Assembly: GCA_002104985.1 (NCBI GenBank)
Contig: MCGO01000029.1
Span: 1-64,000, forward strand
Origin: Rhizoclosmatium globosum
Lineage: Eukaryota > Chytridiomycota > Chytridiomycetes > Chytridiales > Chytriomycetaceae
Length of the DNA stretch: 64,000 nt
Direction of reading: 5' to 3'
This document shows positions 22,590-32,112 of this stretch, piece after piece; the first letter of the stretch is position 1; each line of letters opens with the position of its first letter. The position numbers and the translations under genes were made by a program. The notes under the pieces were generated by a model, which was given only the letters and a program-made list of their open reading frames with translations, had not been told where the DNA came from and did no database searches.

Positions 22590-22919
22590 TTAAAGGCAAA
22601 ACTGAGACTTCTCAACCATCCTCCTTCCTTCTTCAATATCCTCAAAAGCGTTAGCAGCATTAGACAGCACTTTCTGGCCACTTAAAATTAAGCGAATAGC
22701 CTGCAATTTTTGGACGATTGATAACAACCCAACAACAAAGGCGCCGACTCCAGCGCTGAACATGATAGTCGGTGTGAAGTAAGCAGTACTATCTCGAGCA
22801 GTGGCTTGGTGCAGACTAGATCCAGCATAGTAACTCAACAGTGATCCAAGAGCGATAAGAAGAAAGCCAGGAAGGAACCCAAGTAAAAGGCTAGCCTTGA
22901 GAGTGTATGGACAAGTCAT
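22590..22919 (-). CDS. Small integral membrane protein, unknown
   Basis: A single uninterrupted frame of 109 aa beginning MTCPYTLKASLLLGFLPGFL. Two clear hydrophobic segments (about residues 9-30 and 50-68) are separated by a polar loop with an ATARDSTAYF stretch. A soluble, partly acidic tail follows (NAANAFEDIEEGRRMVEKSQF). I do not recognise the family. The start is the only ATG before the first membrane segment. The length, two-helix layout and a stop-free frame make it a plausible gene, but there is no family support. Confidence 0.5.
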   Translation of the reverse strand: MTCPYTLKASLLLGFLPGFLLIALGSLLSYYAGSSLHQATARDSTAYFTPTIMFSAGVGAFVVGLLSIVQKLQAIRLILSGQKVLSNAANAFEDIEEGRRMVEKSQFCL

Positions 22920-23265
22920 ATTCTGATGCTGAAGAAGTTATATGCGTTTTTGGGTGAGGTTTTTCGAAGGTAGGATATGAGGTCCTGACTGAGGTTTTTA
23001 GTGAGATTCAAAGGCAAGAATCCCCCAAAACTTGAGTTTGGTGATAACGATGCAGTATCTGCTGTCTGCTGTTTGCGACATTGGTAGTGTGCATGAACCA
23101 TTAGTATTATGTAATAAGCTAGTGTTCTGTATAGATAATTATTGTTGAGTTGGGTGTTGGCCAAAAGTTGATTAATCAAAGTATCACGTATGCGATGACG
23201 AAGAATTCAACACGTCGCCATTGTACCAATCATTCTTACTTTCAACTATTTCGAGATGCTCCAAA

Positions 23266-24558
23266 ATGCTTCATTTAAAAGTTGACCCAAAAATGTCGGA
23301 CACCGCCACCTCCGATCACCAAGTCTCCAGTTCCAACAATGAGACCACCACCAAAGTCACCGAACCAGAACGCCTCGCACAACTCCAACTAGACGCCTAC
23401 AACGCGCACGACATAACCGCCTTCACCGCCTGCTACGCACCGACAATCAAAGTCTACTCGTTCCCATCCAACATCCTCCGCCTCTCCGGCATCGAATCCT
23501 TCACAACCCGATACGCAACCGTATTCACCGAGTACCCGGCCTTACACGCGCGCCTGGAGAACAGGATCGTGTTGGGAGTATGGCATTCGTTTTAGGCCAC
23601 CCATCCAACCATTGACAATAAGAGACTGTGGGATTGAAATAATGCTCGTTTGTTCATTGGCGCTCGAATGTTTGGACCGGGATTCGATTGGAATGATGTG
23701 GGAATGGGGTGATGTGGGAATGATGGGAATGATGGGATTTGATTCGGGGATCGGGAAATCAATGGGAGAACGAAACAGTGGATGATGCCGAAAGTTGGGC
23801 TAAATCCCACAGTTAGAAGCAGCTAAGGTTATCTCCCGCTTATCTTCCTTTCTAATTACCACCTCTAAAAAGTCTTGAAGTTTAAACGGATGATTTAGTC
23901 AGACGTTTGGAAGAATGCTGGCTTTAAAAGTGCCATTCCTGGAATAACTTTGGAGAAGACTTGTAAGCAGCGGACCTATGTGTCTGCACCTAAGCCTTGA
24001 CTCTAATTTGTGTTCAAATTGATATCTAAATCGACCTTTTTATTGAACTTAATTTAAATACTGTCTGTATATATGTGTTGGTGAACTTTAAATTGCCAAG
24101 ATAGTTTTGGCCACTTTTTTCCATGAGCCCGTAGATTCAACGAAAACAGAAACAAGATTTACTGTTGTGTCGTAACTCTGAATCAAAGATGAATCCCCAA
24201 TGCTTCATGTGCGAATCTCATATTGGTTCCCACACATCGATTCCCACACCGATTCACATGCTTCGATTCACACGCATCGATTCACAATCGATCACATAAA
24301 TTTCATGATACAAGAATTGATTTACGGAAGCGCAAATACATTTCCAGAAAGTCCGACTATCATATGCTCATATTCCCAACGCACAATGTTACATTCTCGC
24401 ATGGGTGACCTAAAACGAATGCCATATTGGGAGACAAGTGCATTGACGAGGAGTATGTGACTGGACGCGGGGAGGGCGTGATCAGAGCTGTAGCGATATA
24501 TCATGTGAAGGATGGGTTGATTCAGAGTGTGTGGTTTGTAGATGAAAAGACAGAATGA
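23266..24558 (+). pseudogene. NTF2/SnoaL-like domain protein split by a transposable element
   Basis: The 5' part (23266 or 23293 to 23578) reads MSDTATSDHQ... and ERLAQLQLDAYNAHDITAFTACYAP, a typical NTF2/SnoaL-like opening with the Y-N-A-H-D turn, and ends at ENRIVLG. The 3' part resumes at 24434 as DKCIDEEYVTGRGEGVIRAVAIYHV and ends with IQSVWFVDEKTE at 24558. Between them lies the 848-nt element described separately. Removing the element and one 7-nt target copy joins the two parts exactly in frame, giving 136-145 aa, the normal size of this fold. In place, the frame stops in the element's inverted repeat after GVWHSF. Small proteins of this fold are isomerases, ligand binders or of unknown role. 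Confidence 0.8.
23579..24426. mobile_element. Non-autonomous TIR DNA transposon (MITE-like), 7-bp target duplication
   Basis: The ends are inverted repeats: TATGGCATTCGTTTTAGG followed by YCACCCAT, about 26 nt with one mismatch. The direct repeat TTGGGAG flanks both sides (23572-23578 and 24427-24433). The inside is AT-rich, has no transposase-like frame, and holds a short degenerate tandem stretch of GATTCACAC/CATCGATTC words near 24230-24300. The insertion lies in the coding exon of the NTF2-like gene. Confidence 0.85.
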
Positions 24559-24616
24559 AAAGAAAGAGTATAGTGTATATACTATTTATTTCTATTTTTC
24601 GATCTGAGAAGGGAAG

Positions 24617-25473
24617 ATGATCAGACGAGTCGTTTGGATTGGAGGATGCACACGACGATACACCACCACCACCACTGCCACTACAGGATCGGCAGCCAAG
24701 AAGGAAACGCCACTGACACCGACCCAGTTTGAATCGATCCAAGAGATGCTTCGCGTTGACCAGGCGGGCGAGTTGGCAGCAGACGCAATCTACCGTGGAC
24801 AATTGTTTGCGTTGAAAGAGACATCGCCAATGAAACCACTGATTCAACACATGTTTGAGTCTTCTTTTTTAGCTTTTCTTTTATTCGGGTTGTGTACTGA
24901 ATACTGTCTCAAAAGGTGGGACCAGGAGAAGCACCACAGAGTCATCCTCGATACTCTTTGTGCAAACAACAGAGTAAGGCCGTCAGTGTTGAGTCCTGTG
25001 TGGTACGGAATGGGATTTGCATTGGGTGCAGGAACAGCGTTGTTGGTGCGTGTGTGTTTGTCACTGTTTGTAGAAAGGGAAGTTGATGTGAAACGAACAA
25101 TAGGGCGAGAAGGCAGCCATGATGTGCACGGAAGTTGTCGAAGAAGTCATTGGAGTGCATTACAACGAGTTGAGTTTTGTCTTTGATTGGATGGAAGATA
25201 ACTGATTGTGGATTCTTCAACAGTCAAATACGCGAACTGGTCAAGATTCCAGACAATGAAAGCGCACAGACACTTGCACAAGTAAGAAAAGCGAGATTTT
25301 GTTGCAGTAGACTAACAAGTAAGCAGGTGATCAAGGTACTCCGCGATGAAGAGCTTGAGCATCGCACGCATGCCCTACAGCACGATGCCAAGCAGGCGCC
25401 CCTGTATGATCCGCTCAGTTTTATTATCCGCACTGGATGTCAGGGGGCCATCTGGGTAGCCTCTCGGTTCTAA
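24617..25473 (+). CDS. COQ7: 5-demethoxyubiquinone hydroxylase Coq7
   Basis: Exons are 24617-24852, 24916-25045, 25104-25168, 25224-25281 and 25327-25473, giving 211 aa. The enzyme is a diiron monooxygenase of ubiquinone synthesis on the mitochondrial inner membrane. The N-terminus is a Thr-rich, Arg-containing import presequence (MIRRVVWIGGCTRRYTTTTT). Iron-ligand motifs appear in order: RVDQAGELAADAIYRGQ, WDQEKHH, VEEVIGVHYND and LRDEELEH. The membrane-anchoring stretch is WYGMGFALGAGTALLGEKAAMM. Exon joints were chosen so that these family motifs are continuous. The exon 3 donor (GA|GTTGAG) is weak but gives the expected HYNDQIREL. Confidence 0.94.
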
Positions 25474-25541
25474 CTTCTCTTCTTTGTTCTACATTTTGAA
25501 ATCATCTTCTCTTTTTCAACCAACAACCACCAAAACCAACA

Positions 25542-26345
25542 ATGTTTTCTCGCGTCTTCACGTCGTCTGTTGCAAGAACCGCCACTTCCTCCTTCGCCGC
25601 TGTTCCACGTGCAACTCCATTTGTGATTCGGGCTGCTGCTGCTGCGACGCCACTTCGTTTCTACGGCGCCGGTCCATCGCCGCTTTCCGTTGCCCAGGTC
25701 CAAGAGCGCGTGCTGAATGTCCTCAAAGACTTTGACAAGGTTGATGCCTCAAAGGTTGGTTACTCTTGCTTTAGTTATTTATCGATCTAGTTAGCTTGTT
25801 GGGTCTCCGCACTTATTAGCTAAACACCTACTCTCTCTTAGCTCACCCTCGACTCCCACTTCATCACCGATCTCGGCCTCGACTCGCTCGACCAGGTCGA
25901 AATCACTATTGCCATTGAGGAGGAGTTCAACATTGAGCTCAGTGACAGGGACGCCGATGATATTTTGACTCCTCGTGCTGCTGCCGACAAGGTACCCTGT
26001 CCCTTTGAAGCCCGAGAGATGGAAGCTAGAGAAGATTAGAGAGGTTGGAAGAAGAGGAGGGACGGAGAGAGGCAGAGGGCGGATGACGAATGCCTCGTTT
26101 TTGGAGGGTGCGACGTGGTTGAAGATGGTGGATGGCGCTGGATCGTAAAGACAGCAGAACGCAGTCATATAACAGACAGAGTCAGTATCAGATTTGGCGA
26201 TGGAATGGATCTGTAGGAAAGGAGCATACTTGAGAAACCACACCCCTCCTCTTTTTCTTTCTCCCTTCCCTTCACCACTCCAACATCCAACTCAAAAACT
26301 AATACATGGAACAATTAGGTCTTTGCCAACAAGGCTGCCATGTAA
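25542..26345 (+). CDS. ACP1: Mitochondrial acyl carrier protein
   Basis: Exons are 25542-25754, 25842-25991 and 26319-26345, giving 129 aa. The first exon encodes an import presequence rich in Arg, Ala and Ser, then LSVAQVQERVLNVLKDFDKV. Exon 2 carries LTLDSHFITDLGLDSLDQVEITIAIEEEF, where the Ser of DSL takes the 4'-phosphopantetheine arm. The tiny last exon gives VFANKAAM. ACP serves mitochondrial fatty-acid and lipoate synthesis, and in fungi it is also a subunit of complex I and of the iron-sulfur cluster machinery. The second intron is unusually long for this window (327 nt). COQ7 lies 68 nt upstream on the same strand. Confidence 0.95.
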
Positions 26346-26560
26346 GATCCCATCCAAGGGGAAAATACAAACGACTGTTTTGAATTGGAAACACGCAAAA
26401 TAAAAAACACTCCCATACCTTCTTCTATTGTCTCTTCTTTCGTTCTTATCGACGCATTCACATTCGAAACAGATTAGAAATCCGATCTGTTCTACATTTT
26501 CATATCTATTCTATATTTGCTGAATCGATTTGATTTGAAACTTGTCTTCAAACAACAATA

Positions 26561-27310
26561 ATGGCTACCACTGGCGTCCCCAAATCGCAACTTGAATCCG
26601 TCCTCCGAGAAAAGCTCTCTGCCACGCATGTTGTACGTTGATGAAATCTTAGATCTATTTCCACGACATGCAGAGGGACCAGTTAGGCTCCAAAGCATCC
26701 AGTCCGTTCAACCACCGACTCAACCCCTTTCCACATCATTTCACCTATCCATCAACATTGAATCAAGAAACGTATATCATATTGTATTGGACAAGCTCGT
26801 GTGCAAGAAAGAACCAAAACGATACCAATCAGCATCCTCATCCATACCTCCTCCTTCCAACCTTTGTCACCCTTTCCATCCCTTGAATCCACCGAAAATA
26901 CATCAATCTCACACCCTCCCTTTCCCCTTCCCTTCCCTCAAAAACAGGAGGCAACAGACAAATCAGACGGATGCGGCCAAAACTTTGAAGTCATCGTCGT
27001 CTCCGCCTTATTTGAAGGAAAACCCCTCCTCGCACGTCACAGGTAATAAAATAAATTCAACGGATGTGTATTGGGAGAAGATACCTTTCGTTTATGGTAT
27101 CGTCGAATTTTAACGACTCTCGCAAAATTTAGACTTGTCAATGATGCAGCGAAGGACGAGATTTCAAAGGTGCATGCGTTTTCGCAGGTAATGGGAGTTT
27201 TGATTTTGTATGAGCGGAGGAGAAGGTTACTGAAACTCGAGATCTTTCCTGTATACTAGAAATGCTACACACCGCAACAGTGGGCTGAGTTGGAGAGTAA
27301 GAGTGCGTGA
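26561..27310 (+). CDS. FRA2: BolA-like protein (Fra2/BolA2 type)
   Basis: Exons are 26561-26632, 26948-27042, 27133-27187 and 27260-27310, giving 90 aa. Spliced, it reads ...[67 protein letters not shown]. This is the full BolA fold, with the Cys of the GCG loop and the invariant His of VHAFSQK that coordinate a [2Fe-2S] cluster together with a monothiol glutaredoxin. In yeast the Fra2-Grx3/4 complex signals iron status. The first intron is long (315 nt). Distinguishing cytosolic BolA2 from mitochondrial BolA1/3 rests on the lack of a presequence and on the GCG motif. Confidence 0.9.
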
Positions 27311-28291
27311 GGAAACGGGAGTAAGAAGGCAGCGCAATAAATGACTTTCGTGTTTGGACAGTTGTAATGCATTTCTTGAGCCGTCGTTTACTATATCGAA
27401 TGAAGATGTTGGATTCGTCCTGTTTGGAAGAGCGAAAGGTTGGATTTGATGAGACTGTGGCGGGAACCAAAATTACGATACTCATCTGGATTCACTTATT
27501 TGGATGGCGTCTCAGTTTCAAGAGTCACCCACATGGAAACGCCGTTTCGGAAGTGGTTGACAAATTTGGACGGTCTGACAATCGAATGTCGTTTAGCGTT
27601 GCTCTGAATAAGTGAAACTGCGCTGTTGCTCAACAGTGATCGAAACATGATCGATCAAAGGGAGTTTCAGCGCAGTTAGTCCCCCCCCGCTGGCTAATTT
27701 CCCAAATTCCCAGGCCTAGTCCCAGGCTTACAACCACAGTTCACCTGCTTCGAAACACAGAGGTAACCCACTCTTCCAGACTAACTAACTCGGTTTACGA
27801 TTATCGCCGAAGAATGAGGCGACAACGTGCTACTGATGGTGTTAGTCTCCTCCGTCCCTATCCGAAAAACACTGAGCAAGAGCACTCACTATGTTCGACT
27901 CCAAAGCTGTAAATTGGTCCAGTGACTCAAAGAGTGCACGCCTCCCGCAAGCCTCGGGTCAAAATGCAGACCAATAACCCTAGTTTGTGATGAATTTCTT
28001 GAACCCTCCAATTTGAGCAGGTAGTTGACACTCTTATAATCTCCAAAATAACACTTTTTTTTAATCATGCGCACGTTTTTTTTCCCTTCCGGGGTAAGTG
28101 CGAGGTCTGGAAATTAGCCTCATTTGAGTGTTGCCAATTTGGAGGAGACTTCCGATATACAAATAAGGAGACACTTTCCCCCCCTTTCTGAAATTTGTGT
28201 ATTCAAAAAAGAAGCTGCCTGGAACGGTAATTGGGTGCTTGCATTTAGATCAGGATTGTACTCACACACACCTTTTACAGTCATAGCTACC
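27311..28291. other. Intergenic, no gene supported
   Basis: Short frames only. A hairpin with perfect 10-nt arms (AACTGCGCTG, 27616-27625 and its complement 27668-27677) and a C8 run after it are the only structures seen. The right end is the 5' flank of the PAN-like gene. Confidence 0.45.
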
Positions 28292-31200
28292 ATGACGATC
28301 AAACGTGCCGCTCTTCTCGCTCTTGCTGCTCTTAGCCAGTACGTTGTTGCTGATGCCGTGACTACATTTGTCGGTTACCTCCCACTCCCTGGGTTAGCGT
28401 TTACAAATGCAGCTGATATCAGCGGCAGTTTATCAAGTATTAGTACCCTAGAAGCATGCAAAGATGCCTGTGAATTTCAGTCAGGGGTTTCTTTTGGTTT
28501 CATGTGGAATCCTACAGATAAAACTTGTAAACTGCTTGGGACATCTTCCCCGACAGGAAGTGTGGACAACTCTAATAACTACAATACGTATGTCAAGGCG
28601 AACGGCAAAGTGACTATCAAAGGCTTCAACTATGTAGATATTTCTATTGGTCCAATATATACCGACTTGTCTCAAAATGAATGCCAATCACTTTGTAAGA
28701 CTGAGGTTACTTGTATTTCAAGTATTTTTGCTCCGCAGCCTCTTCCGGCAGTCAAAGGCTCTTGTTTTCTGAAAAAAGAATTGACTGGTGCCAAACTGAA
28801 GGCAGAAGCGAATTACTTACTTGACACCCCTGACAGAACCAGTGCTATTGAGTCTAAAGTTGAAGGTTACCTCACTCTCCCGTCTCTGAAATTCGGGAAC
28901 ACAGTTGCTCAAACTGTCCCTGATACTTTGGACGCATCCACAAAAGCCTGTAATCTGAACAAAAATTGTGTTGGTGTGACATGTACATTTCCAAATCCGA
29001 AGAGTTGCGTTCAACTTTCCAATACTCAATTGGGAGTAAATCTCCTTACATCCACCACCTATGTCAAGGCTAATCGTGAAGTATATGTACAGGGTTGGAA
29101 GTACGAAAACAGTGACAATGATAAAGAAAAACCTAATACCTCTTTAAAGGAATGTGAAGACAAATGTAAGGCCGGCAGTAAATGTTTTGCGGGTATTTCG
29201 GTCATATCAAGTGGAGCAACAAATGGTCCTTGTCTTCTGAAATTCGACCCTTTAGTTGGTGGTACTAAATTGAAAGCCATTGAGGGTTCTACGCTTTTCA
29301 CCCCAGACAGAACCAATGCTGAGTCTCCAGTAGTTGGTTACCTCACTCTCCCGTCGTTACAGTTTACTAAAGAAATTATTGGCACTAGCGCTGATACTTT
29401 TGAGTCATCCAAAACTGCCTGTAACTCCAATGCGCAGTGCTATGGAATTACTTGCTCCAACAATAGCTGTTTTCTCCTTTCGAACATTTCTGCTGAAGAA
29501 GGAACATTTGATCCAAAATCAAAAACTTATATCAAGAGCAACGGCATGGCTACTATCAAAAACTGGAACTATAGAAATGACGGTATCACTGAAAAAGAAA
29601 AATATGTCAGTTCCACTGAAGACTGTCGAAGCCTTTGTAAAAACACGGCAACATGTATTGCGGGGATTGTCGGTGAAGTAAATGCTGATAATGACCAACG
29701 TCAATGTTATCTGAAATCAGTTTTCACTGGTTCTCAAATGGAGAAAAAAGATGGTTATATCATTGTCATCCCTGATAGTACCGTTGCAACTACAGTGATT
29801 ACTACAGTTCCTACAACTGCCTCTTCTGGTTCGACTATCGCATCTATTGCATCCACTGCTGTGGCTTCCAACTCAGCTGGTTCAACAGTTGCATCTGTAT
29901 CTATTGTTTCAGTTTCAACATCTGTCTCCACTGTTTCAGCTGTCGCTTCAACTGTTTCCGCGGTGTCGGCCTCTCAAGTTACTTCTGTTGTCAAAACTTT
30001 ACCTCAATCCCAAGTTTCAGCAACTCTATCGTACTCAGCTTCTAGTGCAGTCCCTGCTGTTACTGGATCGGTTGTCGAGCCATCGGCCAAGAATACTTTG
30101 ACATCCGTTTCAGCAAAGGCCTCCGACGTGCCAGCCTCAGCCTCAGCAATCGCAACTGAAACTAAGAAGGTAACAGCTACCACTACTACATCTGCCGCCT
30201 CTACTTCCTCTGCTACTCTTGCCTGCAACCCACTTCTTCCAACCGACCAAATCAAAAACCCTTGTCCGGCAATCACAAAACCATCCGAAGCGATCGATAA
30301 ACTTCTTGCCAGCGTTAAGCAGCCAACAAACAACACGCTTCCAAAATACACTGGTGATGCTGCTGCTGTCGTTGCTAAAATGAACTTCAAGGTAAGTCCC
30401 ATAAACTCAGAATTCTGCTCTAACTCATGAAAACTAGATTCCATCAGCTCTTGGAAACGTTGACGTTGCCAAAATCAACTCAATCTTTACTATTGTGGAA
30501 ACTGTTACTCCTGGAAAGCCATCTTCGATTGCAGGTGCTGAAATGCCAGCCGTCAATAACACTGCCGCGCCAGGATTGAACGCAGTTGCCTTGCTTATCA
30601 CTCCAAATGGTTACACTGCTTCAAGTTTCTCCACTCCAAGTGTTTACATTGCTGCAGTTGCCAACGCTGCGATCGCAGGAGATGGTAAAAACAATGGGAT
30701 TATAAAGGCTTTTTATATTTTTAACACTTTTCAATTCAGGATTCTCGATTACTTACCTGCTTCCAAACACAATCTCAAGTATTTGGTACACGTTGGACTT
30801 GGACGAAAACGGTTCTTTGACAATTCTTGCGATTACTGGTAGAACTCCGATTGCCTCAGTAATTTTTGCTGGAAAGACGACCTCAAGAAAAAGAGCTGGA
30901 AATGCACCAAGCTTTACAATTGTTACCGCTGTTGCTCCTATTGATGTACCAGCCCCTGTGGTTCCAGCCACTTCCGTCACTGCTCAAGCCACTTCTACTG
31001 TTTCTGTTTCCCAATCCGCCCTTGCCTCTGGTACTGGATCTTCTTCGTCAAGCTCTTCTGCCGCCTCTTCAATTTCTGTGTCTCAAGTTCTCGCTTCTTC
31101 TGCCTCCACTTCAACCAACAACACCGTCGCCACGTCAGCCGTGACAGTTGCCCCAACCACTACTACTTCAACCAATGCCGCCACCACTGCAAACGCAGCA

Positions 31201-31749
31201 GGTCTCACCATCAACTGCCCATCCGGATGCAACCTTTGTGTTGTCAACAACTCAGCCTATGTCAACCAAACTTGTAACCAAGGTCAAACCGTCACTGCTC
31301 CAGCAAACCAGAACGGTCTCTCGAATGTTTGTTATGTGGATGGATCGAGTACTGTCGTTCAATGGTGTAACCAGGGTATTACCGTAGTTCCTACAACTGT
31401 TGTTGTAACCACTGTCGTCACTGTTATTAACGGAAACAACGGCGGTAATGGAAACAACGGTGGTAACGGAAACAACGGTGGTAACGGAAGCAGCGGTGGT
31501 AATGGAAACAACGGAAGCAACAGCAACGGAAACGGTGGTAACGGTGGGAACGGTGGGAACGGCGGTAATGGTGGAAACGGCGGTAACGGTGGGAACAACG
31601 GCAGTGGAGGTAATGGTGGAAACGGTGGAAACGGTGGAAACGGTGGAAACGGTGGAAACGGCGGAAACGGCGTTAACATCAAAGTCAGCACTGCTTTTAC
31701 CGCTGCCGTCTCTATCATCTCTATCAATTTCCTTGCTTTAATGATCTAA
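28292..31749 (+). CDS. Large PAN/apple-like repeat surface protein, GPI-type
   Basis: Exons are 28292-30391, 30438-30684 and 30740-31749, giving 1,118 aa. The start is MTIKRAALLALAALSQYVVA, a signal peptide; the frame further upstream is not needed. Three tandem units follow of about 190 residues each. Each opens with GYLxLPxLxF (28371, 28863, 29334), followed by a Cys-rich PAN-like module and then a second module starting near K-V-T-I-K-G-F-N-Y. A long Ser/Thr/Val-rich stalk comes next, then an unassigned conserved block (FSITYLLPNTISSIWYTLDL), another stalk, a six-Cys patch (NCPSGCNLCVV...), a Gly-Gly-Asn repeat, and a hydrophobic end (AAVSIISINFLALMI) like a GPI-attachment signal. Likely an adhesin or carbohydrate-binding wall protein; that role is inferred. 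Confidence 0.85.
31430..31675 (+). repeat. Coding minisatellite, Gly-Gly-Asn units
   Basis: Tandem 9-nt units of the type GGTAAYGGW/GGCGGTAAC encode (G-G-N)n with N-N-G and S-S-G variants, just before the GPI-type tail of the surface protein. The third-base pattern changes along the array, which suggests several rounds of expansion. Confidence 0.8.
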
Positions 31750-32112
31750 GTTCACTTCTACGAACCTCGTTCCTTTCTCTTTTCTTTCTTAACTTTATGA
31801 ATCTCTTGTTATTCTGAATCTTCTGTTTCTTTCCAACTTTTTAACACTTTCCGAGAGGAATTTGGTGATATTCTAGGCTTTTTATTTTGGGTTATTTGTT
31901 GTATTTGTGACGCGGTTTAACTTTTTGAAAATAAATTGGGCTTCTCGGACAAAGTGTAGTTTATCAGAAATAAACAGGAACCAATTGATATTCCGTGTGA
32001 TAAGTTCGATATCGAAAAGCTGCTTACCGCTTAACTTTCCAGCCATCGGGAATCAGACCGCATGAAAAAAGCTTCGCAATCAGTTATATTGTTTTTATAG
32101 TTGTGCGAAAAG
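31750..32112. other. Convergent intergenic region
   Basis: 3' flanks of the PAN-like gene and of the cyclic-nucleotide-binding gene (opposite strand). No gene seen. Confidence 0.5.

Noticed and set aside
23579..24426. Idea that the TIR element in the NTF2-like gene is removed as an intron
   Set aside because: Using the GT at its left edge and the AG at its right edge gives a frame off by one; perfect restoration occurs only by transposon-style excision with one target copy.
27616..27677. Hairpin with 10-nt arms after the BolA gene
   Set aside because: Short arms with a 42-nt loop, no transcript context and no second copy; probably chance or a weak 3' structure.
27690..27980. Possible tRNA or 5S RNA gene in the PAN-like gene upstream region
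   Set aside because: No A-box/B-box pair or foldable cloverleaf could be found by eye; no tRNA was found elsewhere in the window either.
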